Assembly: GCA_933228675.1 (NCBI GenBank)
Contig: OW121740.1
Location: forward strand, 32,822,632 to 32,886,631
Reading direction: 5' to 3'
Source of the DNA: Stomorhina lunata
Taxonomy: Eukaryota; Arthropoda; Insecta; Diptera; Rhiniidae
DNA: 64,000 nucleotides
How positions within the stretch are numbered: position 1 is the first letter of the stretch; every line of letters starts with the position of its first letter. Below the pieces are notes generated by a model, which saw nothing but the letters and a program-made list of their open reading frames with translations, was not told the DNA's origin and searched no databases. The translations under genes and the position numbers were made by a program. Shown here piece after piece: positions 11,362-22,899 of the stretch.

Positions 11362-11785
11362 ATGGATATATAAGATTTGGCACAGCCGAATATAACACTA
11401 TTATGCTTTGAACACAGTCATGACAGCAGGCTACAGGAACACTGACTACAAAAGTCGTTGGCTGCTTTCGTCGCCTTGAAGTCAGCTATTTAATTGTTTT
11501 TAAAACGGCAGCTACATTTGAGATAGCAGCTACATACCGAAACAGCTGTTTATGAGTGGTGCCAATATCGCCAATATGGATATATAAGATTTGCCACAGC
11601 CGAATATAACACTCTTATGCTTTAAACACAGTCATGACAGCAGGCTACAGGAACACCGACTACAAAAGTCGTTGGCTGCTTTCGTCGCCTTGAAGTCAGC
11701 TATTTAATTATTTATAAGACGGTATTTGAGATAGCAGCTACATTCCGAAACAGCTGTTTATGAGTGGTGCCAATATCGCGTTTAT
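11362..11785 (+). repeat. 214-bp direct tandem duplication (two units)
   Basis: Units start at 11362 and 11576 with the same ATGGATATATAAGATTTG. They run through ACAGTCATGACAGCAGGCTA and end at GAGTGGTGCCAATATCGC. The units differ by a few substitutions and a short deletion in the second, so the duplication is not brand new. The unit is richer in GC than its surroundings. Confidence 0.9.
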
Positions 11786-12334
11786 AAGATGGAAAAAATA
11801 ACAAATTTTAGTAATTAACCTCCGACGTTAACGATTTCCCTGTATTTGATAGTATAACTAAATTAAAAAATTCTTCTAGAAAGATTTTGGTGTGATCTTT
11901 TATAGTATGAGAGGTATGGGTCTTTTAAATGTCAAGAATTATAAGGCATAACTTTAGAATTTAATATTATTATATATCAAATAATAGCTACTGAAAACGC
12001 ATTTCAAATGATATATATATTCCTCCGATTCATAATTTAATAATTAAGTTTGATTATACAAAAAGTTATTTTTACAGCCGATTTTTTTGAAATGCTCATA
12101 TTTTAAAACAACTTAGATATAAGTACAATTTTTTAATAATAAATTTTATACAGGACATACTGGACTTTTATACAGCCCAATTGACGTAGTTTTAGCACAT
12201 GAAGTGTGTGAGATATGACAGTTTGAAAATTAACTTCTTCAAAATTTACTTATGTTGAGGTAGAGTTTAATAAACATTTATTTTTACATTTTATACTTAA
12301 CAGATATTATGATATACATTATGAACGTAAATAA
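11786..12334. other. AT-rich unique sequence, no gene seen
   Basis: No ORF, repeat family or RNA gene was recognised. Confidence 0.4.
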
Positions 12335-12960
12335 AGGGTTATCCCTTTTGCGATTTCAAAAGTGAACGTAAATAAAACGAGATAAAGGTTAGCCTGCAGA
12401 AACTCGGTCTTTCGCGTAGCCTCACAAAAAAGTCTAATGGTCTCAAATCGCATGATCATGATGGCCAGTTGATATCGTTATGACAAGAAATTACTCGGCC
12501 AGGAAATGTCTCTTGCAATAAAGCCATATTCGCTCGAGTTGTGTGCATGTGGCACCGTTTTCTTGAAACCACATATTATCCAAGTCGTATTCTTCAATAA
12601 TGTGCCGTAAGACAGTCCTAATTCCTGAGAACGACGAAGAATCGATACATTCGGGTTTTCGGCAACACTTTCACTTACAGCAGCGATATTTTCAGTGGAA
12701 CGTGCAAAACGATGATGCCACAGGCCTTACAATATTTGTGACAGCTCCAGTCTCTTCAAATTTCTTCACAATTTTGCCAATTGCTTTTGTAAACCATAAT
12801 CTTCTCTTAAATCGCGCTTGTTGTGGCTGTTGCAGAATAACCATTTTTGTAGTATGTTTTGATAATTTTTATGCGTTGTGTGATACTTAAGCGATCCATT
12901 TTTGTCAATGTAAGACTTTCAACTGAAAATTTGGATTATCGCTCATTTATTTCAATTTTC
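12335..12960 (-). mobile_element. Degenerate DD41D mariner relic
   Basis: The plus strand shows decayed versions of the blocks seen at 10080-10260, for example GTCTCAAATCGCATGATC, TGGCCAGTTGA and GTGTGCATGTGGCACCGTTT. It therefore encodes the transposase remnant on the minus strand. The plus-strand ORF at 12600-12890 is an antisense shadow. An end-like GGGTTATCCCTTTTGCGATT at about 12338 resembles the terminus at 2450-2480. Confidence 0.65.
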
Positions 12961-14230
12961 TATGGTGTTGACAGCACTAAATCTGTTATTATTGCCGGCA
13001 AAAATAGAAATTGGTTTAATTTTGGCCACAGCTACAACGGTGACCGGTAGTCGTGTGGCTGTGTCGACTCTTAAAAATTTATTCTCATATGAATGTGTGT
13101 ATTCATTGACAGGTTGTAGCCTACAGCCGTGATTGTGTTTGTAGCATTACCTGTTTAGTCTAGTTTTCGATATAGGGCTCTAAATTTACTTAATTTTTCT
13201 TCACATCACCCCTTAGAATTACAGTTCACGATATGAATTTCTACTAGAACATTTAATGCTCTGGTAACATATAACATTCAATAGCTTATAGCAGATTTAA
13301 AACATATTTGCCTGTGTATATTTCCAAAGAAACAAATCTCTGTGAATCGATGAAGCATTTATTGCAGTTCGAGATCAAAGATGATGCAAATTTTCTATAT
13401 TTTCCTCACCCACATCTTAACAGCCAACATCGGCAGCCAGCCAGCCACTCACTCCAAATGACAGATATCCATCCATACACAAATAAATATTAATTATCAA
13501 TTTTCGAGGTTATTTATAAATCTATCACTTATGTCAAGGCATGTATATAAAATGATTTTTCTTATTATTAAAGAAAAAACTAAGAAAAACCAATAGCAAA
13601 AAAATAAAATATCCATAATGAAAAGATTACTATGGAAAATACTTAATTCCATAAACAAAAAATTATAATAGAAAAAAAAGAAAAAGAAATATACATATAT
13701 GTATACTAACATGCATACATACATACACATATGAATTCATTTAATATCCAATATAACACTTAACAAGCCCTTAACAAGGAAAAACTTTTAAATTTCCAAG
13801 AAAATATCTAGGCAAAGAAAAAGTGGGAATAAACAATTTGTGAGAATCGGATAGTAGTGAAAATAAGGCATTAAGCCAAATGATATTAGAAGTGGAAAGA
13901 AAAGCAAACAAAAAAAAAAAAAAACAAAAAACCTAAAGAAAAGCTATGTACAATGTATATTATTAAGTATAATAATATTCGTATTCTATGAATATTGTAA
14001 AGTGACTCTGTGGTTATCGATGGAAGTGAGTGAGTGATTATCATGTTTGGCATAAAGACAACGAAATACCAAAAACTAACTAAAAGGACGGACTGGAGAA
14101 CAGATATGCAGACAGACTAATATATACATAGTACAAATATATATGTATGCACGGATATAAAACATATGGTTAAATGACTAGAAATGGAGGTTCCAAGAAC
14201 AATCACACGAATTTATAAATTGTTGTCTAG
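12961..14230. other. Unique AT-rich sequence, no gene seen
   Basis: Host-like non-repetitive DNA with an A-rich run (13906-13930) and short (GTAT)n tracts. ORFs at 13308-13493 and 13497-13730 are low-complexity and not convincing. Confidence 0.4.
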
Positions 14231-14234
14231 TTTA

Positions 14235-15495
14235 CACAATTAAATTCAATAGGTATGTATGTATGCATGCAAAGCAAGTGTTGATAAATGATTGTGTGTT
14301 TAGTTTAAAACGATGGCATTGTGGAACAATTTTATTATGTTCAATACAAAAAATAGAACTGGCTTTTATATGAAAGCTATTTTCAAAAATTGACCGATTC
14401 CTATAAAATTTGACATACTGACTGAAAGTTGCATAAAACTTCTCTATTCTAAATTTAGTAGTCATAGATTTTACAATTTTATTCAATTTATTAGCATAAA
14501 TATGATTCCCGGGGCAGGGTTGTATGGGAGCTCTAACTAAATGTGAACCGATTTTACCCATTTTCAGCACACAATTTCTAAAACATATCGAAAATACTTT
14601 TGCTAAAGTTTGTCTCTCTAGCTCTTGTAGTTGAGGAAATATCGCGCGTTTCTCTGACGGAAAGACGGACATAAACCGTGTTTTCTTTTTGTATTTTTGT
14701 GTTCCGTAAGTTTTTTATATGGGAGCTATGGTCAACTAGTAACCGATTGTAACAAAATTTTGCACACCGGTAGGCAATCACATTAAACTTTCTCGTGTAA
14801 AATTTTGTTGCTGTAACCTTTTTCGTTAAGGCGCTATCGCGCTTTTATCTGACGGCCAGTCGGACATAAGCCCACTTTCTTTTTGTATTTTTGTGTTTCC
14901 GTAAGTTTTTTATATGGGAGCTATGGTCAAATGGTGACCGATTGTGACAAAATTCTGTGGTTATATCTGTTATAGTTTTATATTTATAGGCATTTAAGTG
15001 TATTTCAGGTGAAATTTTGGCTGTTTCTGTAAGTTTTTTGTATGGGAGCTATGACTAAATGTGAACCGATTTTGATGAAATTTTATATGCTGCCTAGGGC
15101 TTATGTAAAACTTTTATATACCAAATTTTATCATTATAGTTTGTTATTTATTAGCAAATAAGCGATTAGCGTAGGCGAGGTTATACGGGAGCTATGGTGA
15201 AATGTTAACCGATTTTGCTAAATTTCAATACCAAAATTTTTGAAGAATGTTTTTACTAAGTTTCAGTGAGCTAGCTCCTTTCGTTTATCGTTATCGTGAT
15301 TTCAACAGACAGACAGACAGACAGACAGACGGACGGACAGACGGACAGACGCTCAATCGTCTTAGAATTTCATAAGGATTCAAAATATATGTATATCGTT
15401 TTGGATTTTGGAGCCAATATTAAGGAAATTACAAACGGAATGACAATCTCAATATACCCCCCATTCTTTTTGATGGTGGGTATAAAAAAGTGGTT
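14235..15495 (-). repeat. Family B repeat, copy 4 (reverse)
   Basis: Reverse-oriented family B with several TATGGGAGCTATGGTCAA modules spaced roughly 150-200 nt apart and a (GACA)n tract at 15305-15350, the complement of the CTGT tract in copy 1. The ORFs at 14232-14672 and 14578-14781 are repeat-derived. Confidence 0.75.
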
Positions 15496-15564
15496 TAAGT
15501 CTTTGCTAAGTAATTAAAGTTATTACCCGTGTATAATTTGTTTTTTAATAGGGTAGACAAACGA

Positions 15565-15735
15565 CGTGAACCGCTGTGGTATAGCAGGTTAGTCATTCCC
15601 TAGTTCAATCCTCGGCCAGACTCACTTGAAAAAAATAAATTTTCAAAAAAATGGCGGTTCACCTCATAGGCTATGTAAAACTTCTCTAACTAATGTATTT
15701 GCCTTTCGGAGCCGGAGTTAAAAAGTAGGATATGG
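15565..15735 (+). mobile_element. tRNA-Ala-derived SINE, deleted copy
   Basis: Begins GTGAACCGCTGTGGTATAGC. Deletions remove the anticodon region (GTTAGTCATTCCCTAGTTCA joins A and B box parts) and part of the body (CACCTCATAGGCTATG). The GTATTTGCCTTTCGGAGCC block matches 40846-40862. Confidence 0.8.
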
Positions 15736-15864
15736 CAACACAGTCAAAAACTCATTAACTGTGGCCAATTTTCTTTAACTATCATTCCGTGTGAGTGAAA
15801 TTATTAAACAAGAAGAAGATAAACAATATTTTGAATTGAATTCTTTAAGAATTTAAATCTTTTA

Positions 15865-16580
15865 TTAAACAAGAAAATGCTATAGTCGGTCAAGCCCGAC
15901 CATACGCTACCCTTTACCACTGAGGTCAAAGGTGTTCTTTTTCCTATATAAAGACAAATATTTGCTAAATTTTGCCATCAAATAAGGATTTCCTTAAAAT
16001 ATATATATTTAAGCTGTTTCCATTATTTGGACTTATATGAGAGTTAGGGTTAAATGTGGACAGATTATCTCAAAATTCGGTAAATTGTTTATAGTTTTTA
16101 CAAAAATTATGTATGCAAAAACTAAACTCAAAATTCTTATTATCTTTAAATTTACGAGCGCTTTAGTGATTTTTGTCTCATATAGTGCCTTTTGACAGAA
16201 GAGTTTGTATGGGAGCTATGGTCAAGTGTGGACCGATTTCAACGAAATTTGGTACAGTGATTTTGGTTTATATAAGCAGTATCTGTTTTAAATTTCATGG
16301 AAAAATATTGATGTTTGTGGCCAAAATATATATTCCGGGAAGTGGGACCTATGGGAGGTACTATGGTGCCACTATCAAAAAAATGATCTGTGCCAAATTT
16401 CATCAAATTATCTTTGGAATTGTGACCTGTACTTTGATTACATGGTTTACCAGGGGGTCCAGCCAGACGGACGGACTGACAGCCTATTGGTCTACTAAAA
16501 TGTGGGTCTAAGACAAATATTTCTATGCGTTACTACATCAGAACAAATTTATAATACCCTTTCCACCTATGGTGGTAAAA
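15865..16580 (+). repeat. Family A repeat (contiguous copy)
   Basis: Runs from AAGAAAATGCTATAGTCGG to CCACCTATGGTGGTAAAAAT. It preserves the junction TTTAGTGATTTTTGTCTC that is split at 5190/5966, so it serves as the reference. The 112-codon ORF at 16173-16511 has relatives in two other copies (5979-6176, 61100-61294). Confidence 0.8.
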
Positions 16581-17485
16581 ATAGTGATTTTTTACCAAAA
16601 CAAAAAAATATAAAGATTTTTTACAAATGAACAGCTGATCGCTAATGCAGAAACTGTCGTCCTATTAATGCGCATTAACTCTCTCGCCTGTCTATGGTTT
16701 AAGTTTCGTGAATATCATCTCCAAACTTAATTCAACACTTACTTTTGTCACTCACCAATTTTCTGGGGATACTGCCAAACCAACCATATTCCGTTTATAG
16801 AAATTATTTTAGATCTAAAACCTTTGATTTAATTGAAGAAGTCAAAAATAACCAGCAAAGACTTAAGCTTTTATGAGCATGGAATCTTGCTTTGAAAGCT
16901 CTTACGGTTAGCGTGGCCAGATTTACATTTTTCTTCATATATTCAAGCATTCTTCATATAATCGAGCAACAAATTATAATCTGCCAGCACTAACTTTGAC
17001 AAGATAATTTTATGTATATAAGTGAGAGCGGGACAACCATAGTTGCCTTTCGCTCATACATAGTGTAACGGTGTAAAACCTCGAAAGCTCTTTTCTAAAA
17101 GTTCTTACATTGGGCTGTAGAGTTGGACGGCTCCGTATTACTAGAACGATGGCAAGATATGTTGGGTCAGAAAGACAAATATGTTATTTATCAAAATATT
17201 AATTAACCATTTCATGGCATCATTAAAGTGAACATGGTTAAAAATATTAATAATATTAAGTCATTATATGAGCCTTAAATATGAACTGATATTAAATTCA
17301 GATCTCTATCTCTCTCTTATAGGTAACATTAAGCATTGAAAGTACATCTTAAAACAATAATGAATGTATGTGGCATAATCTTCACTTTTTCTTTGCTCCC
17401 TATTCTACCTAATGCCCGATTTGATCAATACCCATGATTTTTTTATATTAGATAATATTAAATACAGTATCCAACAGAATTATGG
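16581..17485. other. Unique AT-rich sequence, no gene seen
   Basis: No ORF or repeat family was recognised. Confidence 0.4.
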
Positions 17486-18400
17486 GAAGGGTTCAGGTTA
17501 GGTTATGTTAGGTTAAAATGGCAGTCAGAAAAAAAAAACACAGACTCACTTAGAGTACGAAGTCCATTGTGCTACCAGAAGCTTGTGAAATAACATATCA
17601 CTAGCATCGTCTGTTGAACCATCCCGAGCACTTTAAAAAGCTCTTAAGTCAGCAGGTAAGAGTACCAGTTAGATCGTCTGGGCCACATAAGAAAGTTGAA
17701 CCCAAAATTAATCCTCTACTGTTCGCTAGGGCTGGGCAAATGCGTAGAAGACGTTTTATCGATTCAGTTTCCTTCTGCAAAGGTCATTAGTGTTAACATT
17801 CAGCCTAATTGCACATCTTCCAATAAAACAGTGTCTGGTTATAACGGACACGAGCAATGAGACATCAGGGTCCAAATTACCGCATTCGATATCGATCGAA
17901 AACTCAGACATTTAAGCGAATATTGTGAAGTATACTTTAGGGATGTTCAAAGTTACTTCGATGCAAAAATTTTATTGAAATTTGGTTTCCATTTTGATTC
18001 ATTTTTAAAGTATATATTTTTCAATTAAAACTCTTTTACTATTGTTCATCTTTTGGCAAATAACTTCAAAAAATATAGTAAACTATGCATCTTTTAAATA
18101 ATTTTGATTATCCTTAAAGTATGCTATACAAATGTTTTGAAAGTATCTAAAATTTCGATTGATGTTGAATGCCGTAATTTGGCCCCTGGTTTCAATCTGT
18201 GAGAGCGTTGCCTATCCAAACAGGGCCATATCTGTTTGTAGTGAATATAACCATTGATAGACGCGCACCTATAATGGGAAGGGCTCACAAGACCATATGT
18301 TTGATCCAGAGTGATCCTCAGGTATATGTGCCATAAGCGTCTGTTATTGTTTGCGTTTACTTTTTTGCAATAACTTTCACTGTAAATCTTCAAGATTCAT
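17486..18400 (-). mobile_element. 3' end relic of a non-LTR retrotransposon
   Basis: The low-coordinate edge carries imperfect (AGGTT)n (about 17491-17513), resembling the tail of the intact LOA-like element at 46093. A moderately GC-rich stretch with no intact ORF follows. It is interrupted by the MITE at 17866-18188. Assignment rests on the tail and base composition only. Confidence 0.35.
17866..18188 (+). mobile_element. Terminal-inverted-repeat MITE (CAGGG..), copy 1
   Basis: Starts CAGGGTCCAAATTACCGCAT and ends in GCCGTAATTTGGCCCCTG. Inverted repeats of about 35-40 bp contain a GATATCGATCG core. Two more copies lie at 61442-61765 and 61782-62107. The CAGGGGCC terminus recalls hAT elements, but no 8-bp target duplication was seen, so the superfamily is open. 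Confidence 0.85.
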
Positions 18401-18429
18401 TAAATAACTTTGTTAACTTTTTCTTAAAG

Positions 18430-19040
18430 AAATAACAATCAAACAATCTATAAAAAAAGCTAAAGTTTATGTAGAAAAGCTAAAGTTTTCTGTAGAAAAG
18501 CTAAAGTTTTCTGTAAAAAAGCTTTCGTCAGCGAATGTATTCTATAGAAAATCTTGAATAGCGAATGCTTTCTACATGAAATCTTTTGATACAAAAGTGC
18601 TTTTTTCTATGGAAAACCTTTTGACAACCTTTTATATAGGAAATCTGTTTTTTATGGAATGTTTTTAGTTGAAAGCTTTTTATATCAAAAGTTACCCATA
18701 GAAAAGCTTTTGATATTGAATGTTTTCTATTAGAAAGTTTTATATAAGAAAAAAATATTTTCATATCGAATGTTTATTATAGGAATCCTTTCAACATCGA
18801 AAGTTTTATATAGGAATTTTAAGTATACTCGTAAACAGTTTTCTAGAAATTTTTATATAGGAAAGTTTGATATAAAAAGTTTTCTATCTGAAGTATTTTT
18901 TAATTGGAAAGCTTAATATGTGGAATAAGTTTGATATTAAAAGTTAACTACAGAAAAGCTTTTGATATTGAAAGTTTTCTATCCGAAAAAATTTATTCTG
19001 TACAAATAGTTTTAAGATTCGAAAGTTTTCTATTACTTGT
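18430..19040. repeat. Degenerate short-period array
   Basis: Opens with three near-identical units of about 22-26 bp (AAAAGCTAAAGTTTTCTGTA), then diffuse repeats of GAAAGTTTTCTAT and GAAAAGCTTTTGAT words. It shares the TTTTCTAT/ATAGGAAA vocabulary of the large arrays downstream and looks like an old, eroded relative. Confidence 0.6.
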
Positions 19041-19775
19041 CGATGCAACGTCACATAATTGGGCGAGATAGGGCTTTTAAAAACTTTTTTTTAGAAATAA
19101 GTTAGAGCTTTTTAAAAAATTACCTGAATAACCGATAACTTTGATAAAATTACCTTAAAATTTTGTGAGAAGCATTGGATGCATTGGAATCACAAAATAT
19201 CAATTTAGAAAAAAGTGTGAGTTAGGACCTTTATACATGACCCCAACGACATATTTATTGGTTATGTAAAAAACTACCAAAGTACTTAACACGTTACCTC
19301 TAATTGTATCTAATCCAAACCCAATTTTATTTTTGTTTTAATCGCTTTAATTTACAGATTATTTTTTAACCCCCTAAACGACCGAATTTCCCCCGCTTTC
19401 GAAGTTTAAGCTCCATAAGTTTTGTCATTTGGGCTGTTTTATAATATATTCATTTATATATTAGTGATATATAATCACTGATAACAAATGATATATATTC
19501 TTTAACAACAAGTTGATTTTTGAAAAATCCGTAAGTATGGGAAAATTCGAAAAACTGAAACACCAAAATTTCGTTGTTTGTCTGCATCTTCTATAAAGCT
19601 CTGGGTTTAGATATAAGTCATTTATACATAGAATTAATTTTAGCACTGGTTGAAGACATCTTGAAGTTTTTTTTTATCAGCTTAAAATAATACGAACCAT
19701 TTGGGCTTCCTATAGTCTTTATATGTCGCCAGAGAGGTCATAAAGATGTCTTATTCTTATAAGGGGCAAGATAAT
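19041..19775. other. Unique AT-rich sequence, no gene seen
   Basis: No ORF, repeat family or RNA gene was recognised. Confidence 0.4.
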
Positions 19776-19777
19776 GT

Positions 19778-19821
<44 letters not shown>

Positions 19822-20060
19822 AATGGCCTTTATTTACAATCTGTTAAGGTCAAAAGTTCTTGTGCGCCTTAACCATATTTGTATCGTTCTTATGGGATAA
19901 CTCACGGCACATATTACCTCACTACACTAACGGGTGTTAACGTAGTTCCAAGGGTAATATCACGAGAAGATCTATGTCCACAGTTGAGATAAAGTATAAA
20001 CAAGATAAGTCTGGGGTTACCAAGATAAGAACAATCAGAAACGTTGCTTGGTAACCAACA
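19776..20060 (-). mobile_element. Retroposon-like repeat with (ACTT)n end, copy 1
   Basis: A (CTTA)n tract (19775-19820) is followed by AAATGGCCTTTATTTACAAT and a body with AACTCACGGCACATATTACC. The same modules occur inverted at 58460-58870, where the AAGTAAGTAGG edge is at the other end. A simple-repeat tail on one side suggests a LINE- or SINE-like 3' end on the minus strand. Confidence 0.6.
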
Positions 20061-21334
20061 TCCCCTAAATAACCCAAAATTATTATATGAAAATTGATCA
20101 ATTTAGTTGTTCTTTACATACCACTGTGCATTAATTCTTCATTAAATGAACTTGCATTATATTCCTTAACATTTACATACATACACACATGGAGTATGTA
20201 TTTATGTCTGCATATGTGATTATAAGTTTCGGATATTTGTTCGAATGTTAGTTCTATAAACAATACAGACTGAGTCCATTGTATACAAATTACTGACTGC
20301 ATTTGGGCTCAGCTGTTTAAAGTTATTTCGTTGCATTCATTCAGTGGGACAAGTTGTTTATATTTGCGTGGAAAATTATAACGGATTTTTCTGTTGTTGT
20401 TTAGTTTATTTTGACGTTTTTTTTTCGTTCATTTCGTTCTTACGCTTTAGTTGTTCTTCTTTCATTCTCCTACAATTTTCCAGTCAGATTAACATGATTA
20501 CAATTTCGTGAAAGAAGAAACAATGAAAGGGTGTGACACACGCAGAGTGTTTTTTTTTCGAACGAGTATTTCAAGCGCGCCGTTACGGAAGTATTTTAAC
20601 GCAATTTAGTTTGTCGACACAATTTTCATTTAATACCAAAGCCATTGAGAATATTGTTTGAATTTTTTGTTTTTTTGAAACGAGTAATTATAAAGCTGTG
20701 TACGGCAGGGCAAAGGCGCCAAAAAAAATAGAATTCAATAAAAATTTATATTTTGTTCATACAATCACTGTACAGCGGATAAATAGTGCAAGGAATTAGA
20801 AAAATGTCATAAATAATTCTTTAAAAAAAAATCTGAAAAAAAAATGTAAATGTCATAAAAAAATTGTTTTAAAAAAATCTGGAAAAAAGTTATTTAAAGT
20901 ATAAAATTGTTGTAATTATAGTAGAAAATACGATATTTAAAGTGCAATAAGAAAAAATAAAAGAAAACGATAAATAAATATTGATTGTAATAAATTTTGA
21001 ATTGCAAAATCAAGTGAAATTAAAACGTAAAAAGTGCATACAAATTTTAAATTTTTTCAATTTTAATTTAATTGTTTAATAAAAACAAAAGAAGAAAACT
21101 GAAAATGTATACATTAAAAAAAAAATAATAATTTCGTTAAAGAGTGTTTCTAATAAAATTTCTACTAAAACTTAAAACGCACAAAATAAAAATTCTTAAA
21201 TGTATGGAAATTTTTTAAAATATTGAACAATATATTCATATGATATGAAAATGTTGAAATAAAATTATAACAAAAACAGTTATAACTAAAACATTGGTGT
21301 TGAACATATCTATTAAAGCTAACTTGATCAGAAA
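20061..21334 (+). promoter_or_regulatory. Unique block that could be a promoter and AU-rich leader
   Basis: Non-repetitive, with a less AT-rich core (about 20290-20640), a TTCATTCAGTGGG initiator-like word at 20337-20347, then about 600 nt of A/U-rich sequence resembling a fly 5' leader. A GGAAA at +28 relative to the TCAGT A fits a downstream promoter element only partly. No coding exon is visible beside it. Confidence 0.2.
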
Positions 21335-21519
21335 CAAGTGATAAAAACCACAGTCGATCAAGCCTGACTATGTGATACCCTTCACTACTAAGGTCAAATA
21401 TGTACCAACAATTTAACTACTTTTTTCCAAATTTCGATATTTAAGTAGATTTATGTCATAACCGGCTACGGGCCCTATATGGAAGCTAACTTTAGTTGGG
21501 GATCGATTGTTGGCTTATA
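21335..21519 (+). repeat. Family A 5' fragment (diverged)
   Basis: CAGTCGATCAAGCCTGACTA and GATACCCTTCACTACTAAGG match the family A start. Confidence 0.65.
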
Positions 21520-22615
21520 TTAACAACTTTTTTTTATTTTATTTTGGAGAGCACTCAGCGGATCACCCCTACGTATGCATTGCATTGTAATAGATCTAGG
21601 AAATAAGATTGTGGATAGAAGAATAGAGAAAGTAGTGTTGATATATGATTTGAACCTTTTGATACACATTCGTACTGTGCGACTAAAGAACGAAACTCCC
21701 CTATAGGGTGTCATGCGATCTATTGGGCAATCGACTACAAAGGAATGAACTCTTATCGAGTTTCGTGTACCACGAAGGAATGTACGGGTTTCAGTTACTA
21801 GATCTCTAATTTCGTTTGAGCACATGCCATTGTAGTAGCGATAGAACACAAGCAACATTGCGACTGTGCTCCAGTGAGTCAATAGAGTTGGCTACCCTAC
21901 TGTCACCGATAGGCACCTTCGCTTTTTCCTGCAAGGTCGAGTAACTCTAAAATAGACTTTGAAGCAACGGCCCATACATAAGAGTTTTATTCCTTTTTCG
22001 GTCGGATATATATGGTATAAATAGTAAGGAGATCAGTTGGAGTGAAGTATGTCTTACACAGCTTAAGAAAGCCGGGACACTTGAATGCATCTTTAGAAAC
22101 TTGAAAAATGTGCTCATTCTAATGGACATCGCACTCAGTTTTCATGCCCAGAACTTAAAAAGTTTCCGATTCCTTAATATTTGTAATACCCTAATACAGA
22201 TAAAGCAACATGATCCATTACACGTTTATGTGTAAGCACACAACATTGAGTCTAATGGGCATTCAAATTGACCCTTTTCACACGACGAGGTCGGAATTTA
22301 GCGTGTCATTCCTGTTTTGCCTCATAGATAAATAAATACGAATGGCAAATGTTGCTCTCATCTGCAAAAGAGTAGTTAGGATTAAAGGACATTGAAGGTC
22401 ATTAAGAAATATAAGAAAAAGAGTAGGAGAAAGAACGGAGCCTTGCGGTACCCCCGAATTGATCTTAAACTCTTTCGATTTTATGCCATCTATAACAACT
22501 CCTGTAGTACCATCTCTAAGAAAGCTCGATATGAACCGATAGAAGCCATTGCCTACACCAAAAGAAAAAAGTTTTGATAAAAGCGCTTCTTGCCACACTC
22601 TATCGAACGCCTTTC
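21520..22615 (-). pseudogene. Non-LTR retrotransposon reverse transcriptase relic
   Basis: Minus-strand RT fragment. Motif A AFDRVWQEALLSKL lies at about 22570-22610, motif B SGVPQGSVLSPTLFL follows, and a motif C-like FADES (normally FADD) appears in a shifted frame near 22365. A downstream segment near 21650-21700 reads FFSRTVRM, matching FFSRIVRMWNSLPAEVF in the plus-strand copy at 42834-42890. Frameshifts and stops break it. The family looks like jockey/CR1-type LINEs, but the clade is not settled. Confidence 0.8.
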
Positions 22616-22619
22616 AAAT

Positions 22620-22895
22620 AATAATTTCATATGCTATAATTTCATGAAATTTTCTTTGAAGTTACGACCTGTACTTTGAGCCATACTGCCAGCCATCGTT
22701 TAAACTTCCCGGGGAGTGGATCTGAGTCGAACGGTACAATAAACGATGTGTCCAGATCAATATTTCTATAAGTTACAAATATCAGCTAAAACCCAATACA
22801 CCTGTACCCCGGTTTACGGGGTAGATATAATTCTGACAAAAGCGCGTAAATCAAATCAAACATTTTTATATGGAATAAAAGAATCCGACTATAAA
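22620..22895 (+). repeat. Family A-related 3' fragment
   Basis: Diverged words such as GTTACGACCTGTACTTTGA and a CAGCCATCG segment correspond to the 3' half of family A. Confidence 0.4.
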
Positions 22896-22899
22896 TATT

